This document shows, one piece after another, positions 1-6,477 of a stretch of DNA of 9,374 nt. Origin of the DNA: an uncultured Collinsella sp. (GTDB taxonomy: Bacteria > Actinomycetota > Coriobacteriia > Coriobacteriales > Coriobacteriaceae); assembly GCA_902470095.1 (NCBI GenBank), contig CABRFG010000073.1, positions 1 to 9,374 of the forward strand. Direction: 5' to 3'. A program made the translations under genes and the position numbers. The notes under the pieces are model-generated. The model was not told the DNA's origin. It saw nothing but the letters and a program-made list of their open reading frames with translations, and did no database searches. Position 1 is the first letter of the stretch; every line of letters starts with the position of its first letter.

Positions 1-72
1 ACGGTCGGGAACGATGGCGCCAGAAGGATACGGGACCATCTTGCCCTTGTTGAACTCAAATTTACTGGGCAT
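1..72 (-). CDS. livG: Branched-chain amino acid ABC transporter ATP-binding protein, N-terminal fragment (probable LivG)
   Basis: Only the first 24 codons lie in the window; the gene runs off the left edge on the minus strand. The fragment begins MPSKFEFNKGK and ends AIVPDR, before any Walker motif, so the ATPase identity rests on position: it follows livH and livM directly, where LivG normally sits. The start ATG (70-72) is preceded by a full Shine-Dalgarno, AAGGAGGT (plus-strand 81-88), with 8 nt spacing. That site lies inside the last codons of livM, and the two reading frames overlap by 11 bp, which indicates translational coupling. In this family LivG is one of two cytoplasmic ATPases that power uptake of leucine, isoleucine and valine. 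LivF could be the alternative identity. The fragment is too short to separate the two. Confidence 0.7.
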   Translation of the reverse strand, partial: MPSKFEFNKGKMVPYPSGAIVPDR

Positions 73-1141
73 CGGCTGCCACCTCCTTCTTGGAAGCAAA
101 GCGGTCCTTGACGCGACCGAAGAACGCCTTGAGCTGCGGATTGTTGGTAAAGATCATGACCAGGATCAGCACGATGGCGTAGATGAGCATGCGGTAGTCC
201 GAGAACTGACGAAGCAGCTCGGGAAGCACCGTGAGCAGCGCCGCCGCGATGACGGAGCCGCGCATATTGCCCAGACCGCCCAGGACCACGAACACCAGGA
301 TGAGAATGGACGTGTTGAAGTCGAACTTGGTGGCGGAGAGCTGCGAGAAGTTACCGCCGAAGAGGGCTCCGGCAGCACCGGCGAGGGCAGCGGAAACCAC
401 GAAGGCGATCATGCGGTACTCGGTGACGGAGATGCCTACGGACTCGGCTGCAATCTTGTTATCGCGCACGGCCATAATGGCACGGCCGGTACGGCTGCGA
501 ACCAGGTTGAGTACGATCACGAGTGCGACCATGACCAGGATGGCACCGGCGAGGAAGGTCGAGTACGTCGACACGCCCGAGGCGCCCTGGGCGCCCTTGA
601 TGATGGCGGTGCCGTCCTCGAGCAGGTGCAGGTCATCGATCGTGGAGTTACCCGTGATGTTAAAGATCACATGCAGGCCGCGGGAATCGACGCCCACAAT
701 GAGGCAGGTGACGATCTCCTTGATAATCTCGCCAAAGGCCAGCGTCACGATAGCCAGGTAATCGCCGCTCAGACGAAGGACCGGGATGCCAATCAAGAAG
801 CCCAGGATGGCGGCAGCGATGGCGCCGACCACGATACTGATGATAAGGCGCACCGGATCGGAGGGAACGGCGCTCTCCAGCGCGACGGCGGTGACGATTC
901 CCGTATAGGCGCCGACACTCATAAAGCCCGCGTGGCCCAGCGACAAGTCGCCCGCGATACCGACGACGAGGTTAAGGGAGATGGCCATGACGATATAGGC
1001 CGTGATGGGAACCAGCTGACCGGCGATCATGCGCGGAATCATGTGGTTAGACTGCATAAAGAACACGATGGCGAAGGCCACGATGCACATGGCGTACGTG
1101 ACAAAGTCGTGACGCGTCTGCTTGTCTTTAAGAAACTTCAT
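62..1141 (-). CDS. livM: Branched-chain amino acid ABC transporter permease LivM
   Basis: This is an integral membrane permease of the LIV/HAAT ABC importer family that forms the channel with LivH. The predicted protein is 359 aa and largely hydrophobic, with segments near residues 13-30, 40-60, 96-118, 195-214, 243-262, 278-304 and 318-332. Two family signatures are visible: SLGHAGFMSVGAY (67-79) and the cytoplasmic coupling loop GRAIMAVRDNKIAAESVGI (219-237), which docks on the ATPase. The tail is charged (KDRFASKKEVAADAQ). I chose ATG at 1141 (MKFLKDK). An in-frame GTG at 1150 would add three residues, but it abuts the livH stop codon and is less well spaced from an AGG; the ribosome site is weak either way (TAGGTGAG upstream of the ATG). 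The gene lies between livH (stop 1151-1153) and livG (11-bp overlap), so it is clearly part of the same transcript. Confidence 0.93.
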   Translation of the reverse strand: MKFLKDKQTRHDFVTYAMCIVAFAIVFFMQSNHMIPRMIAGQLVPITAYIVMAISLNLVVGIAGDLSLGHAGFMSVGAYTGIVTAVALESAVPSDPVRLIISIVVGAIAAAILGFLIGIPVLRLSGDYLAIVTLAFGEIIKEIVTCLIVGVDSRGLHVIFNITGNSTIDDLHLLEDGTAIIKGAQGASGVSTYSTFLAGAILVMVALVIVLNLVRSRTGRAIMAVRDNKIAAESVGISVTEYRMIAFVVSAALAGAAGALFGGNFSQLSATKFDFNTSILILVFVVLGGLGNMRGSVIAAALLTVLPELLRQFSDYRMLIYAIVLILVMIFTNNPQLKAFFGRVKDRFASKKEVAADAQ

Positions 1142-1150
1142 ACCGCTCAC

Positions 1151-2032
1151 CTACACCTTCTCGGGGACGTACTTGCCCAAGAGGCCGGCAGGCTTGACGA
1201 GCAGGACGATGATCAAAACACCAAAGACGATGGAGTTGGCAAGGCTCGTGGAAATGTAGGCCTGCGCCATCGCCTCGATGATGCCGATGAGAATGCCACC
1301 GACAAAGGCACCGGGGATGGAACCGATACCGCCGAAGACGGCGGCGTCGAAAGCCTTGATGCCAGGCATGGCGCCCGTCGTGGGCTGCAGCACCGGCGAG
1401 TAGGAGCACAGCAGCACGCCGGCGATGGCGGCAAGGGCAGAGCCGATGGCGAACGTCATCGAGATGGTGCGGTTGACGTTGATTCCCATGAGCTGAGCGG
1501 CGGCCTTGTCCTCGGACACGGCGCGCATGGCCTTGCCCATCTTGGTCTTACCTGTAAAGAACATCAGGCCGGCCATGATAACCAGGCAGGCGACGATGGT
1601 GACGAGCGAGACGGCGCTTACGTTGAACTTGGCCAAGAACTCCGGCACCTGGAAGGTGACGAGCGAAGTGAAGTTCTTGGGCGTGGCGCCCCACAGAAGC
1701 TGCGCGGCGTTCTGCAGGAAGTAAGACACGCCGATAGCCGTGATCAGAACGGCCAGCGGGCCTGCTTGGCGCAGCGGCTTATAGGCCAGACCCTCGATGA
1801 GAACGCCGAGAACCGTGCAGACCACACAAGAAAGAATTACAGATACCCAGCCCGGGAGGCCGAGATACGACGTGGCGCAGAACGAGACATAGGCACCGAC
1901 CATGATGACGTCGCCGTGAGCGAAGTTCAGCATCTTGGCGATACCGTAGACCATGGTGTAGCCCAACGCGATGATGGCGTAGACGCTGCCCATGGACAGG
2001 CCGTTGACCAGGTATTGGATAAAGACCGTCAT
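1151..2032 (-). CDS. livH: Branched-chain amino acid ABC transporter permease LivH
   Basis: This is the second membrane permease of the LIV importer, 293 aa, the usual LivH size. The N-terminus runs straight into a membrane segment (MTVFIQYLVNGLSMGSVYAI), followed by the family signature LNFAHGDVIMVGAY (35-48). The coupling loop GKAMRAVSEDKAAAQLMGI (166-184) is typical for contact with the ATPase. The C-terminal half has the GGIGSIPGAFVGG segment (234-246). I chose ATG at 2032 because the Shine-Dalgarno AAAGGGGG ends 9 nt upstream. The ATG at 2041 would sit directly against that site, and the open frame to 2125 has no ribosome site. The stop is followed almost at once by livM. Upstream, 139 bp with two stem-loops separate it from the binding-protein gene, so it is probably co-transcribed but at reduced level. 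Confidence 0.93.
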   Translation of the reverse strand: MTVFIQYLVNGLSMGSVYAIIALGYTMVYGIAKMLNFAHGDVIMVGAYVSFCATSYLGLPGWVSVILSCVVCTVLGVLIEGLAYKPLRQAGPLAVLITAIGVSYFLQNAAQLLWGATPKNFTSLVTFQVPEFLAKFNVSAVSLVTIVACLVIMAGLMFFTGKTKMGKAMRAVSEDKAAAQLMGINVNRTISMTFAIGSALAAIAGVLLCSYSPVLQPTTGAMPGIKAFDAAVFGGIGSIPGAFVGGILIGIIEAMAQAYISTSLANSIVFGVLIIVLLVKPAGLLGKYVPEKV

Positions 2033-2078
2033 GTTCCACATCCCCCTTTCGAATAGGTTTCCAGTTGATGTATGAAAC

Positions 2079-2098
2079 AGGGACGTTACATCGTCCCT
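2079..2098 (-). promoter_or_regulatory. Small intercistronic stem-loop ahead of livH
   Basis: AGGGACG (2079-2085) and CGTCCCT (2092-2098) form a perfect 7-bp stem with a 6-nt loop. It lies between the upstream binding-protein gene and livH, about 45 nt before the livH start. No U-tract follows, so it is not a standard terminator. A role in mRNA stability or processing is inferred. Confidence 0.45.
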
Positions 2099-2108
2099 AG
2101 ATACCAAG

Positions 2109-2140
2109 CAAGCAGGGAAGGCCAAAACCTCCCCTGCTTG
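2109..2140 (-). promoter_or_regulatory. Stem-loop after binding-protein gene (attenuator or mRNA-stabilising hairpin)
   Basis: CAAGCAGGG (2109-2117) pairs with CCCTGCTTG (2132-2140). The stem continues inward with AGG/CCT (2119-2121 and 2128-2130) after one mismatch, leaving a 6-nt loop. This gives about 12 paired bases, 32 nt beyond the stop of the binding-protein gene. On the minus strand the sequence after the stem (CTTGGTATC) lacks a run of T, so full termination is unlikely. In ABC import operons a hairpin here commonly protects the binding-protein part of the message or trims read-through into the permeases. That role is inferred, not shown. Confidence 0.55.
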
Positions 2141-2171
2141 GGATCAAAACCGCTCTATGTAAGGCGGCCAA

Positions 2172-3359
2172 TTAGGCCTGTACGCCCTTGCCGTCGGTGA
2201 TGACGTACGCCGTGGGCTCCTTCTGGACCTGGCCCTTATCGTTCCAGGTGAGCTTGCCGGTCAGACCGTCAACGGTAATCTTGAGCATAGCCTTGGACAG
2301 CTTCTCGGCGGCCTCGGTCGGGTCGGCGTCGACACCAAGACCGGCCTCCTTGAGGGCCTCGGCCACCGCGTGCACGCCGTCGTAGGCGTCGGCGGCAAAC
2401 TGGTCGGGGGTATCGCCGTACTTATCCTTGTAAGCGTTGACGAAGTCGGCGTTCTTCTCGTCGTCGGCGGAGAACGGGGTCATGAGCAGCAGACCCTCGG
2501 CAAGAGAGGTATCGAAGCCCTCAACGCCCAGGATGCCGTCCATGCCGTCGCAGCCCATCATCTTGACGTCGTAGCCCATGTCCTTGGCGTTCTTGAGCAG
2601 GACGGACGCCGGCGTGTAGTAGATCGGCGCAAAGATCATGGTGGCGCCGGCCTGCTTGGCCTTGGTCAGCTGGTTCGTAAAGCTCGTGGCGGAGTCGTCC
2701 TTAAAGGTCTCCTCGTCAACAATCTCGAGCTTGGACTCAGCGGCCTGGGCCTTAAAGGAATCTGCGATGCCCGAAGAATAGGCGTCGCCGGAGTTATAGA
2801 ACAGCACGAACTTCTCGTCCGCATACTTCTGCGCCAGGAACTTGGCAGCGTTGACACCCTGGTTGGGGTCGGTGAAGCAAACCTGGAAGACGCAATCCTT
2901 GCCGTCGGTGACGTCCTCGGAGGACGCGGACGGGGTGATCATGAACGTCTTGGGGTCGTTACCACACTCTGCGGCAACGGCAACCGACGCACCCGTGGTA
3001 GTCGGGCCGACGAGGGCCTGCATGCCCCAGTCGAGCAGGGTGTTGAAGGCGTTGACGGCCTTCTCGCCATCGGCCTGGTCATCCTCGGCCTTGCTGGCAA
3101 GCGGCAGCTCCTTGGTCGAAAAATCCTTGCAGCCAAGCTCGACACCCTGGGTAACGGACTTGCCGTAGGACGCGTTGGCGCCGGTCAGCGGGCCGATGGT
3201 GCCGATCTTAAACGAAGCGTCGCTCGAAGCGGAACCGCTGTCGCCGCCGTTGGAGGAGCAGCCAGCTAGAATGGACATCGCCCCCAGACCTGCTGCGCTC
3301 GCGATAACGCTCCTGCGATTCATAACAGGGTTCAATGACTTACCGGTGAGGCTCGACAT
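2172..3359 (-). CDS. livK: Branched-chain amino acid ABC transporter substrate-binding lipoprotein (copy next to livH)
   Basis: This is an extracytoplasmic periplasmic-binding-fold protein that captures branched-chain or related amino acids and delivers them to LivHM. The protein is 395 aa. The signal region has a twin-arginine-like NRRSVIA (14-20), a hydrophobic stretch, and a lipobox LAGC with the lipidated cysteine at 34, followed by a Ser/Gly-rich linker (35-48). The mature domain starts FKIGTIGPLTGANASYG (50-66), the family's standard opening. It continues with LVGPTTTGASVAVA (116-129), ITPSASS (141-147) and a Y-rich segment around YNSGDAYSSG (188-197). The ATG at 3359 has an AGGAG site 6 nt upstream; the in-frame Met13 has none. 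A second, very similar protein is encoded 270 bp upstream. A promoter candidate lies in the AT-rich DNA before this gene. The exact ligand cannot be read from the sequence. Confidence 0.93.
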   Translation of the reverse strand: MSSLTGKSLNPVMNRRSVIASAAGLGAMSILAGCSSNGGDSGSASSDASFKIGTIGPLTGANASYGKSVTQGVELGCKDFSTKELPLASKAEDDQADGEKAVNAFNTLLDWGMQALVGPTTTGASVAVAAECGNDPKTFMITPSASSEDVTDGKDCVFQVCFTDPNQGVNAAKFLAQKYADEKFVLFYNSGDAYSSGIADSFKAQAAESKLEIVDEETFKDDSATSFTNQLTKAKQAGATMIFAPIYYTPASVLLKNAKDMGYDVKMMGCDGMDGILGVEGFDTSLAEGLLLMTPFSADDEKNADFVNAYKDKYGDTPDQFAADAYDGVHAVAEALKEAGLGVDADPTEAAEKLSKAMLKITVDGLTGKLTWNDKGQVQKEPTAYVITDGKGVQA

Positions 3360-3380
3360 GCGGCTCTCCTCTCAAATCTC

Positions 3381-3401
3381 GTCGGGTTTCGGTTACCCGA
3401 C
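3381..3401 (-). promoter_or_regulatory. Leader hairpin of the livH-proximal binding-protein gene
   Basis: GTCGGGT (3381-3387) and ACCCGAC (3395-3401) form a perfect 7-bp stem with a 7-nt loop, 10 bp upstream of the AGGAG ribosome site. A second small hairpin, CGCCG/CGGCG (3413-3417 and 3422-3426), lies just before it in the same leader. No anti-structure that would hide the ribosome site is obvious. A role in mRNA stability or translation is inferred. Confidence 0.4.
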
Positions 3402-3465
3402 AGGCCATCCTTCGCCGTGTTCGGCGTTCGCAAAATAGTAGACGCTTTAGTTGAGAAAAGTGGCG

Positions 3466-3495
3466 ATTATTTCAACTTTTCTTTTGCTTTGTCCA
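3466..3495 (-). promoter_or_regulatory. Candidate promoter for the livH-proximal binding-protein gene
   Basis: On the minus strand TGGACA (3490-3495, five of six matches to the -35 consensus) is separated by 18 bp from AATAAT (3466-3471, five of six matches to the -10). Transcription would start near 3459, giving a leader of about 100 nt. The surrounding 3430-3570 stretch is strikingly AT-rich for this genome. Inverted half-sites AGTTGA (3449-3454) and TCAACT (3472-3477) bracket the -10 and start point, as an operator would. T-tracts spaced 10 bp apart lie just upstream of the -35. A weaker -10 (TACTAT, 3435-3440) has no convincing -35. Confidence 0.5.
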
Positions 3496-3548
3496 TTTAT
3501 CCATATTTATGCGTATTTCTATCAGTTTATGCAGTTTAGCCACTTTAT
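3495..3548 (-). promoter_or_regulatory. Phased A/T-tract segment (possible curved DNA or UP element)
   Basis: On the plus strand short T-rich runs end each decamer: ATTTAT (3495-3500), ATTTAT (3505-3510), ATTTCT (3515-3520), GTTTAT (3525-3530), GTTTA (3535-3539), and then TTTAT (3544-3548). The spacing is 10 bp, close to one helical turn. Phased tracts of this kind bend DNA. The segment directly abuts the -35 candidate on its upstream side. A function in promoter activation or in binding a nucleoid or Lrp-like protein is inferred. Confidence 0.4.
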
Positions 3549-3629
3549 TATGTGAAAGTAATGTTTCCGTTCTGTTACAGGCGTCCTTGCCCTGAATAAA
3601 ACGGCCCGCCGGTCTCGATGTATATGCAC

Positions 3630-4796
3630 TTAGGCGGCAATGTACTTACCGTCCTGAATCACATAGGCCGTAGCAGGCTTTTCGACCTGACCTTCGTCAT
3701 TCCACGTCAGCTCGCCTGTCAGGCCCTCGATCTTGATCTTGCGCATGGCCTTGGCAAGGTCGCCGGCAATGTCGGCACCGTCGGCCGAAATGTCAATCCC
3801 CGCCCTATCGATAGCCTCGGCGATGGCGTGGGCGCAATCGTAAGCGTCGGCGGCAAACTGGTTGGGCGTCTCGTCGTAGGCATCCTTATAGGCCTTGACG
3901 AAGTCGGCATTCTTCTCATCGTCAGCCGAAAACGGGGTCATGAGCAGTACGCCCTCGGCAAGAGAGGTATCGAAGCCTTCCACAGAAAGCAGGCCGTCCA
4001 TGCCGTCGGTACCCATGAGGGTCATATCGTAGCCCATGTCCTTGGCGTTCTTGAGCAAAACGGACGCCGGCGTGTAGTAGATCGGCGCAAAGATGAGCGT
4101 GGCGCCGGCCTCCTTGGCCTTGGTGAGCTGGTTGGTAAAGCTCGTGGAAGAGTCGTCCTTAAAGGTCTCGGTATCGACGATGTCGAGCTTGGACGCCTTG
4201 GCCTGCTCGGCAAAAGCGTCGGCAACGCCCGAGCTATACGTATCACCGGAGTTGTAGAACAGGGCGATCTTGGCATCCGCGTACTTCTCGGCCAAGAACT
4301 TTGCGGCGCTGGCGCCCATGGTGGGATCGGTGAAGCAAACCTGGAAAACCGTGGTCTTGTCCTTGGTGACGTCGAGAGACGAGGCCGAGGGCGTGACCAT
4401 GAGCATATCGTCGGCGATCTCGCCCGAGACGGCGACGGCGGCACCGGTGGTGACGGGGCCGACGAGCGCCTGCATGCCCCAGTCGCACAAGGTATTGAAG
4501 GCGTTGATGGCCTTCTCGCCGTCAGCGACGTCATCCTCGGACTTAAGCGAGAGTTTGAGGTCCTTGGTCGAGAAATCCTTGGCGGCGAGCTTGGCACCCT
4601 TCTCGGCCGAAACGCCATAGGTTGCCGCGGCGCCGGTCAGAGGGCCGATGACACCGATCTTGAAGGTCTTGCCGTCATCGGCGGAGCCGCCGTCCGAGCC
4701 ACCCGACGAGCAACCAGCGAGTGCCGCGGTGCTACCGAACGCCGCGGCGCCAGCCAAGAAACTCCTGCGGTTAAGTACGTTATTGATGCTAAACAT
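3630..4796 (-). CDS. livK: Branched-chain amino acid ABC transporter substrate-binding lipoprotein (first copy)
   Basis: This is a second periplasmic-binding-fold lipoprotein of the LIV family, 388 aa, very similar to its downstream neighbour (about two thirds or more identical by eye, with few gaps). The signal peptide has a clear twin-arginine motif NRRSFLAG (9-16) and lipobox LAGC with Cys29, so export as a Tat-type lipoprotein is plausible. The mature domain begins FKIGVIGPLTGAAATYG (45-61). Long blocks shared with the neighbour include the region around FAPIYYTPASVLLKNAKDM (236-254) and GFDTSLAEG (274-282). I chose the ATG at 4796: AAAGGGGG ends 5 nt upstream. The open frame extends to 4979, but that extension has no signal-peptide features. 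It is the first gene of the minus-strand cluster. A GC-rich hairpin sits just upstream of its ribosome site. No convincing terminator follows its stop, so partial read-through to the next copy is possible. Confidence 0.93.
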   Translation of the reverse strand: MFSINNVLNRRSFLAGAAAFGSTAALAGCSSGGSDGGSADDGKTFKIGVIGPLTGAAATYGVSAEKGAKLAAKDFSTKDLKLSLKSEDDVADGEKAINAFNTLCDWGMQALVGPVTTGAAVAVSGEIADDMLMVTPSASSLDVTKDKTTVFQVCFTDPTMGASAAKFLAEKYADAKIALFYNSGDTYSSGVADAFAEQAKASKLDIVDTETFKDDSSTSFTNQLTKAKEAGATLIFAPIYYTPASVLLKNAKDMGYDMTLMGTDGMDGLLSVEGFDTSLAEGVLLMTPFSADDEKNADFVKAYKDAYDETPNQFAADAYDCAHAIAEAIDRAGIDISADGADIAGDLAKAMRKIKIEGLTGELTWNDEGQVEKPATAYVIQDGKYIAA

Positions 4797-4814
4797 GGTA
4801 TCCCCCTTTTCGCT

Positions 4815-4829
4815 GGCCGCGGTGCGGCC
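4815..4829 (-). promoter_or_regulatory. GC-rich hairpin just upstream of the first binding-protein gene's ribosome site
   Basis: GGCCGC (4815-4820) and GCGGCC (4824-4829) form a perfect 6-bp stem with a 3-nt loop, extendable by one wobble pair. On the minus strand it ends a few nucleotides before the AAAGGGGG ribosome site. It may shield the 5' end of the message or keep the ribosome site open. This is inferred from position only. Confidence 0.4.
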
Positions 4830-4986
4830 GTCTTGCGGTACAGGGCAAACCTTATGGTGCAAACGTTGACAGTTTGTTACGGAAGTTCGTTTGTAGCGAG
4901 CGTGTTTCCAATGTTTCCGCAGCGTTTCGGGGGTGGCGTTTTGTGCTGCTCCCGCTGCCAGGCAAGCACGCGCCCGCACTTCACGC

Positions 4987-4992
4987 TAGAAT
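4987..4992 (+). promoter_or_regulatory. Candidate -10 box for hom
   Basis: TAGAAT matches the -10 consensus at five of six positions. Transcription would start near 4999, leaving a leader of about 48 nt. No good -35 hexamer lies 16-18 bp upstream (the DNA there reads around GCAAGCACG), so this is a weak call. A perfect TTGACA lies much further upstream at 4866-4871 but has no matching -10. Confidence 0.35.
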
Positions 4993-5046
4993 GCACTCAA
5001 CCTTTAAGCGGTTAATCCATCCATAAGATGCACGAAGGAGCTATCT

Positions 5047-6390
5047 ATGAGCGAACCCCTGCGCACCGTGAACGTCGGCCTCATCGGTCTGGGAACCGTC
5101 GGCGGCGGCGTGGCCCGTCTGATCAAGAGCCACCACGATGAGTACCTGGCCGCCTACGGCATCGACCTTAAGCTGACCCGCGCCTGCGCGCTTGCTTGGG
5201 AGCAGGCCGAGGCGGCAGGCATTGAGCGCGAGGCCTTTACGAGTGACTGGCACGACGTCGTCACCGACCCCGCCGTCGATATCGTCGTCGAGCTCATCGG
5301 CGGCGAGCACCCCGCGACCGAAATCTTCACCACCGCCTTCGAGAACGGCAAGCACGTCGTCTCTGCCAACAAGGCCCTGCTGGGCCGTCATGTCGAGACG
5401 CTTGCCGAGAAGGCGCGCGCGTGCGGCGTGCAGATTAAGTGCGAGGCCAGCTGCGGCGGTGGCATCCCCATTGTCAGCACGCTCGAGCACGACCTGGTGG
5501 GCAACAAGATCCTGACCATCGCCGGCATTCTCAACGGCACCACCAACTACATCCTGTCGCGCATGGACGCCGAGGGCGCCGATTACGCTGACGTGCTCGC
5601 CGACGCCCAGGCAAAGGGCTATGCCGAGGCCGACCCGTCCGCCGACGTCGACGGCTTCGACGCCGCCAGCAAGACGGCAATCCTCGCTTCCATCGGCTTT
5701 GGCACCCGCGTGACCACCGACGATGTCTACCAGCAGGGTATCCGTACCATCGGCGCCGAGGACATTGCCCAGGCCCGCGAGCTCGGCTACACCATCAAGC
5801 TGCTGGGCATCGCACGCAACACCGACGCCGGCGTCGACGTCCGTGTGCATCCCACGCTCATCCCGGCAGACCATATGCTCGCCAAGGTCAACGGCGCCAT
5901 GAACGCCGTCTACGTGGTAGGCGACGCCGTGGGCGAGACCATGTTCTACGGTGCCGGCGCAGGCTCCTTCCCCACCGCAAGCGCCGTCGTGGGCGACATC
6001 CTGTCGCTCTCCGAACAGATCAGCCGCGGCGTGGCTCCGCTGCCCGAGATTGAGCCCTATGGTCACAACCTCGCCTTTAAGCCCATGGACGAGCTCCAGA
6101 CCAAGTACTATGTGCGCCTGAAGGTCGCCGACCGCGTGGGCGCCCTGTCCGAGACGGTCGACATCTTTGCCAAGCACAACATCTCGATCTCGCTCATCAA
6201 CCAGGTCGAGGACGGCAAGTCGGACGTCAGCGATGCCTGCTCGGTCATCTTCTTGACGCATCGCGCACTCGAGAAGGACGTCCAGGCTGCCGCCGCCGAA
6301 CTCGCTGGCGTCGACTGCGTGACCGAGGTCGCCAACGTCCTGCGCATCGAGGACGTTGAGGCCTGGACCGAAGGCGTCATGGCCAACTAG
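5047..6390 (+). CDS. hom: Homoserine dehydrogenase
   Basis: This cytoplasmic enzyme reduces aspartate semialdehyde to homoserine with NAD(P)H, the branch point to threonine, isoleucine and methionine. The protein is 447 aa, a normal length for the monofunctional ACT-containing form. The Rossmann nucleotide-binding loop GLIGLGTVGGG is at 11-21. SANKALL (107-112) carries the conserved lysine K109. ILNGTTNYIL (161-170) and the substrate/catalytic segment with E194, D205 and K209 (YAEADPSADVDGFDAASKTA) keep the family spacing of acidic residues and lysine. A C-terminal ACT domain (about 355-430, starting VRLKVADRVGALSET) suggests feedback control by threonine. The ATG at 5047 follows GAAGGAG (5034-5040) with 6 nt spacing. 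The gene stands alone: it is divergent from the transporter genes and ends in a strong terminator. No thrB or thrC neighbour is visible. Confidence 0.97.
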   Translation: MSEPLRTVNVGLIGLGTVGGGVARLIKSHHDEYLAAYGIDLKLTRACALAWEQAEAAGIEREAFTSDWHDVVTDPAVDIVVELIGGEHPATEIFTTAFENGKHVVSANKALLGRHVETLAEKARACGVQIKCEASCGGGIPIVSTLEHDLVGNKILTIAGILNGTTNYILSRMDAEGADYADVLADAQAKGYAEADPSADVDGFDAASKTAILASIGFGTRVTTDDVYQQGIRTIGAEDIAQARELGYTIKLLGIARNTDAGVDVRVHPTLIPADHMLAKVNGAMNAVYVVGDAVGETMFYGAGAGSFPTASAVVGDILSLSEQISRGVAPLPEIEPYGHNLAFKPMDELQTKYYVRLKVADRVGALSETVDIFAKHNISISLINQVEDGKSDVSDACSVIFLTHRALEKDVQAAAAELAGVDCVTEVANVLRIEDVEAWTEGVMAN

Positions 6391-6425
6391 TCCACTACTT
6401 CGAACCTCAACGAAGCTCAACGCAA

Positions 6426-6470
6426 AAGGCGCGCTGCCTGCATCAACCACAGGCAGCGCGCCTTCTTCTG
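6426..6470 (+). terminator. Intrinsic terminator after hom, probably bidirectional
   Basis: A perfect 15-bp GC-rich stem is formed by 6426-6440 (AAGGCGCGCTGCCTG) and 6450-6464, with a 9-nt loop. On the plus strand it is followed by a pyrimidine/T-rich tail (CTTCTGTTT). On the minus strand the stem ends in CCTT followed by TTG. It lies 36 bp after the hom stop, between convergent genes, so it can also catch transcripts leaving the antiporter gene. Confidence 0.92.
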
Positions 6471-6477
6471 TTTGCAG

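Noticed and set aside
14..2056. 680-codon open frame on the plus strand opposite livM and livH
   Set aside because: Its translation is a low-complexity mix rich in D, H, G and Q, typical of the antisense of GC-rich membrane-protein genes. It has no ribosome site, and both opposite-strand genes have clear family motifs.
3566..3610. Possible terminator after the first binding-protein gene
   Set aside because: The minus strand has a GC-rich stretch followed by TTTTATT, but the stem there is only 3 bp. The other pairing options (CCGTT/AACGG, CAGGC/GCCCTG) are weak and lack a U-tract.
4866..4894. TTGACA-based promoter for hom
   Set aside because: The -35 is perfect, but the hexamers 16-19 bp downstream (such as GTTTGT) do not resemble a -10.
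3618..5015. 465-codon plus-strand open frame opposite the first binding-protein gene
   Set aside because: It mirrors the real lipoprotein gene codon for codon, has no known motif, and runs through the divergent promoter region.
5041..6450. 469-codon minus-strand open frame opposite hom
   Set aside because: It covers the whole hom gene and the terminator stem. Its composition is a V/G/D/H-rich antisense artefact, and hom is certain from its motifs.
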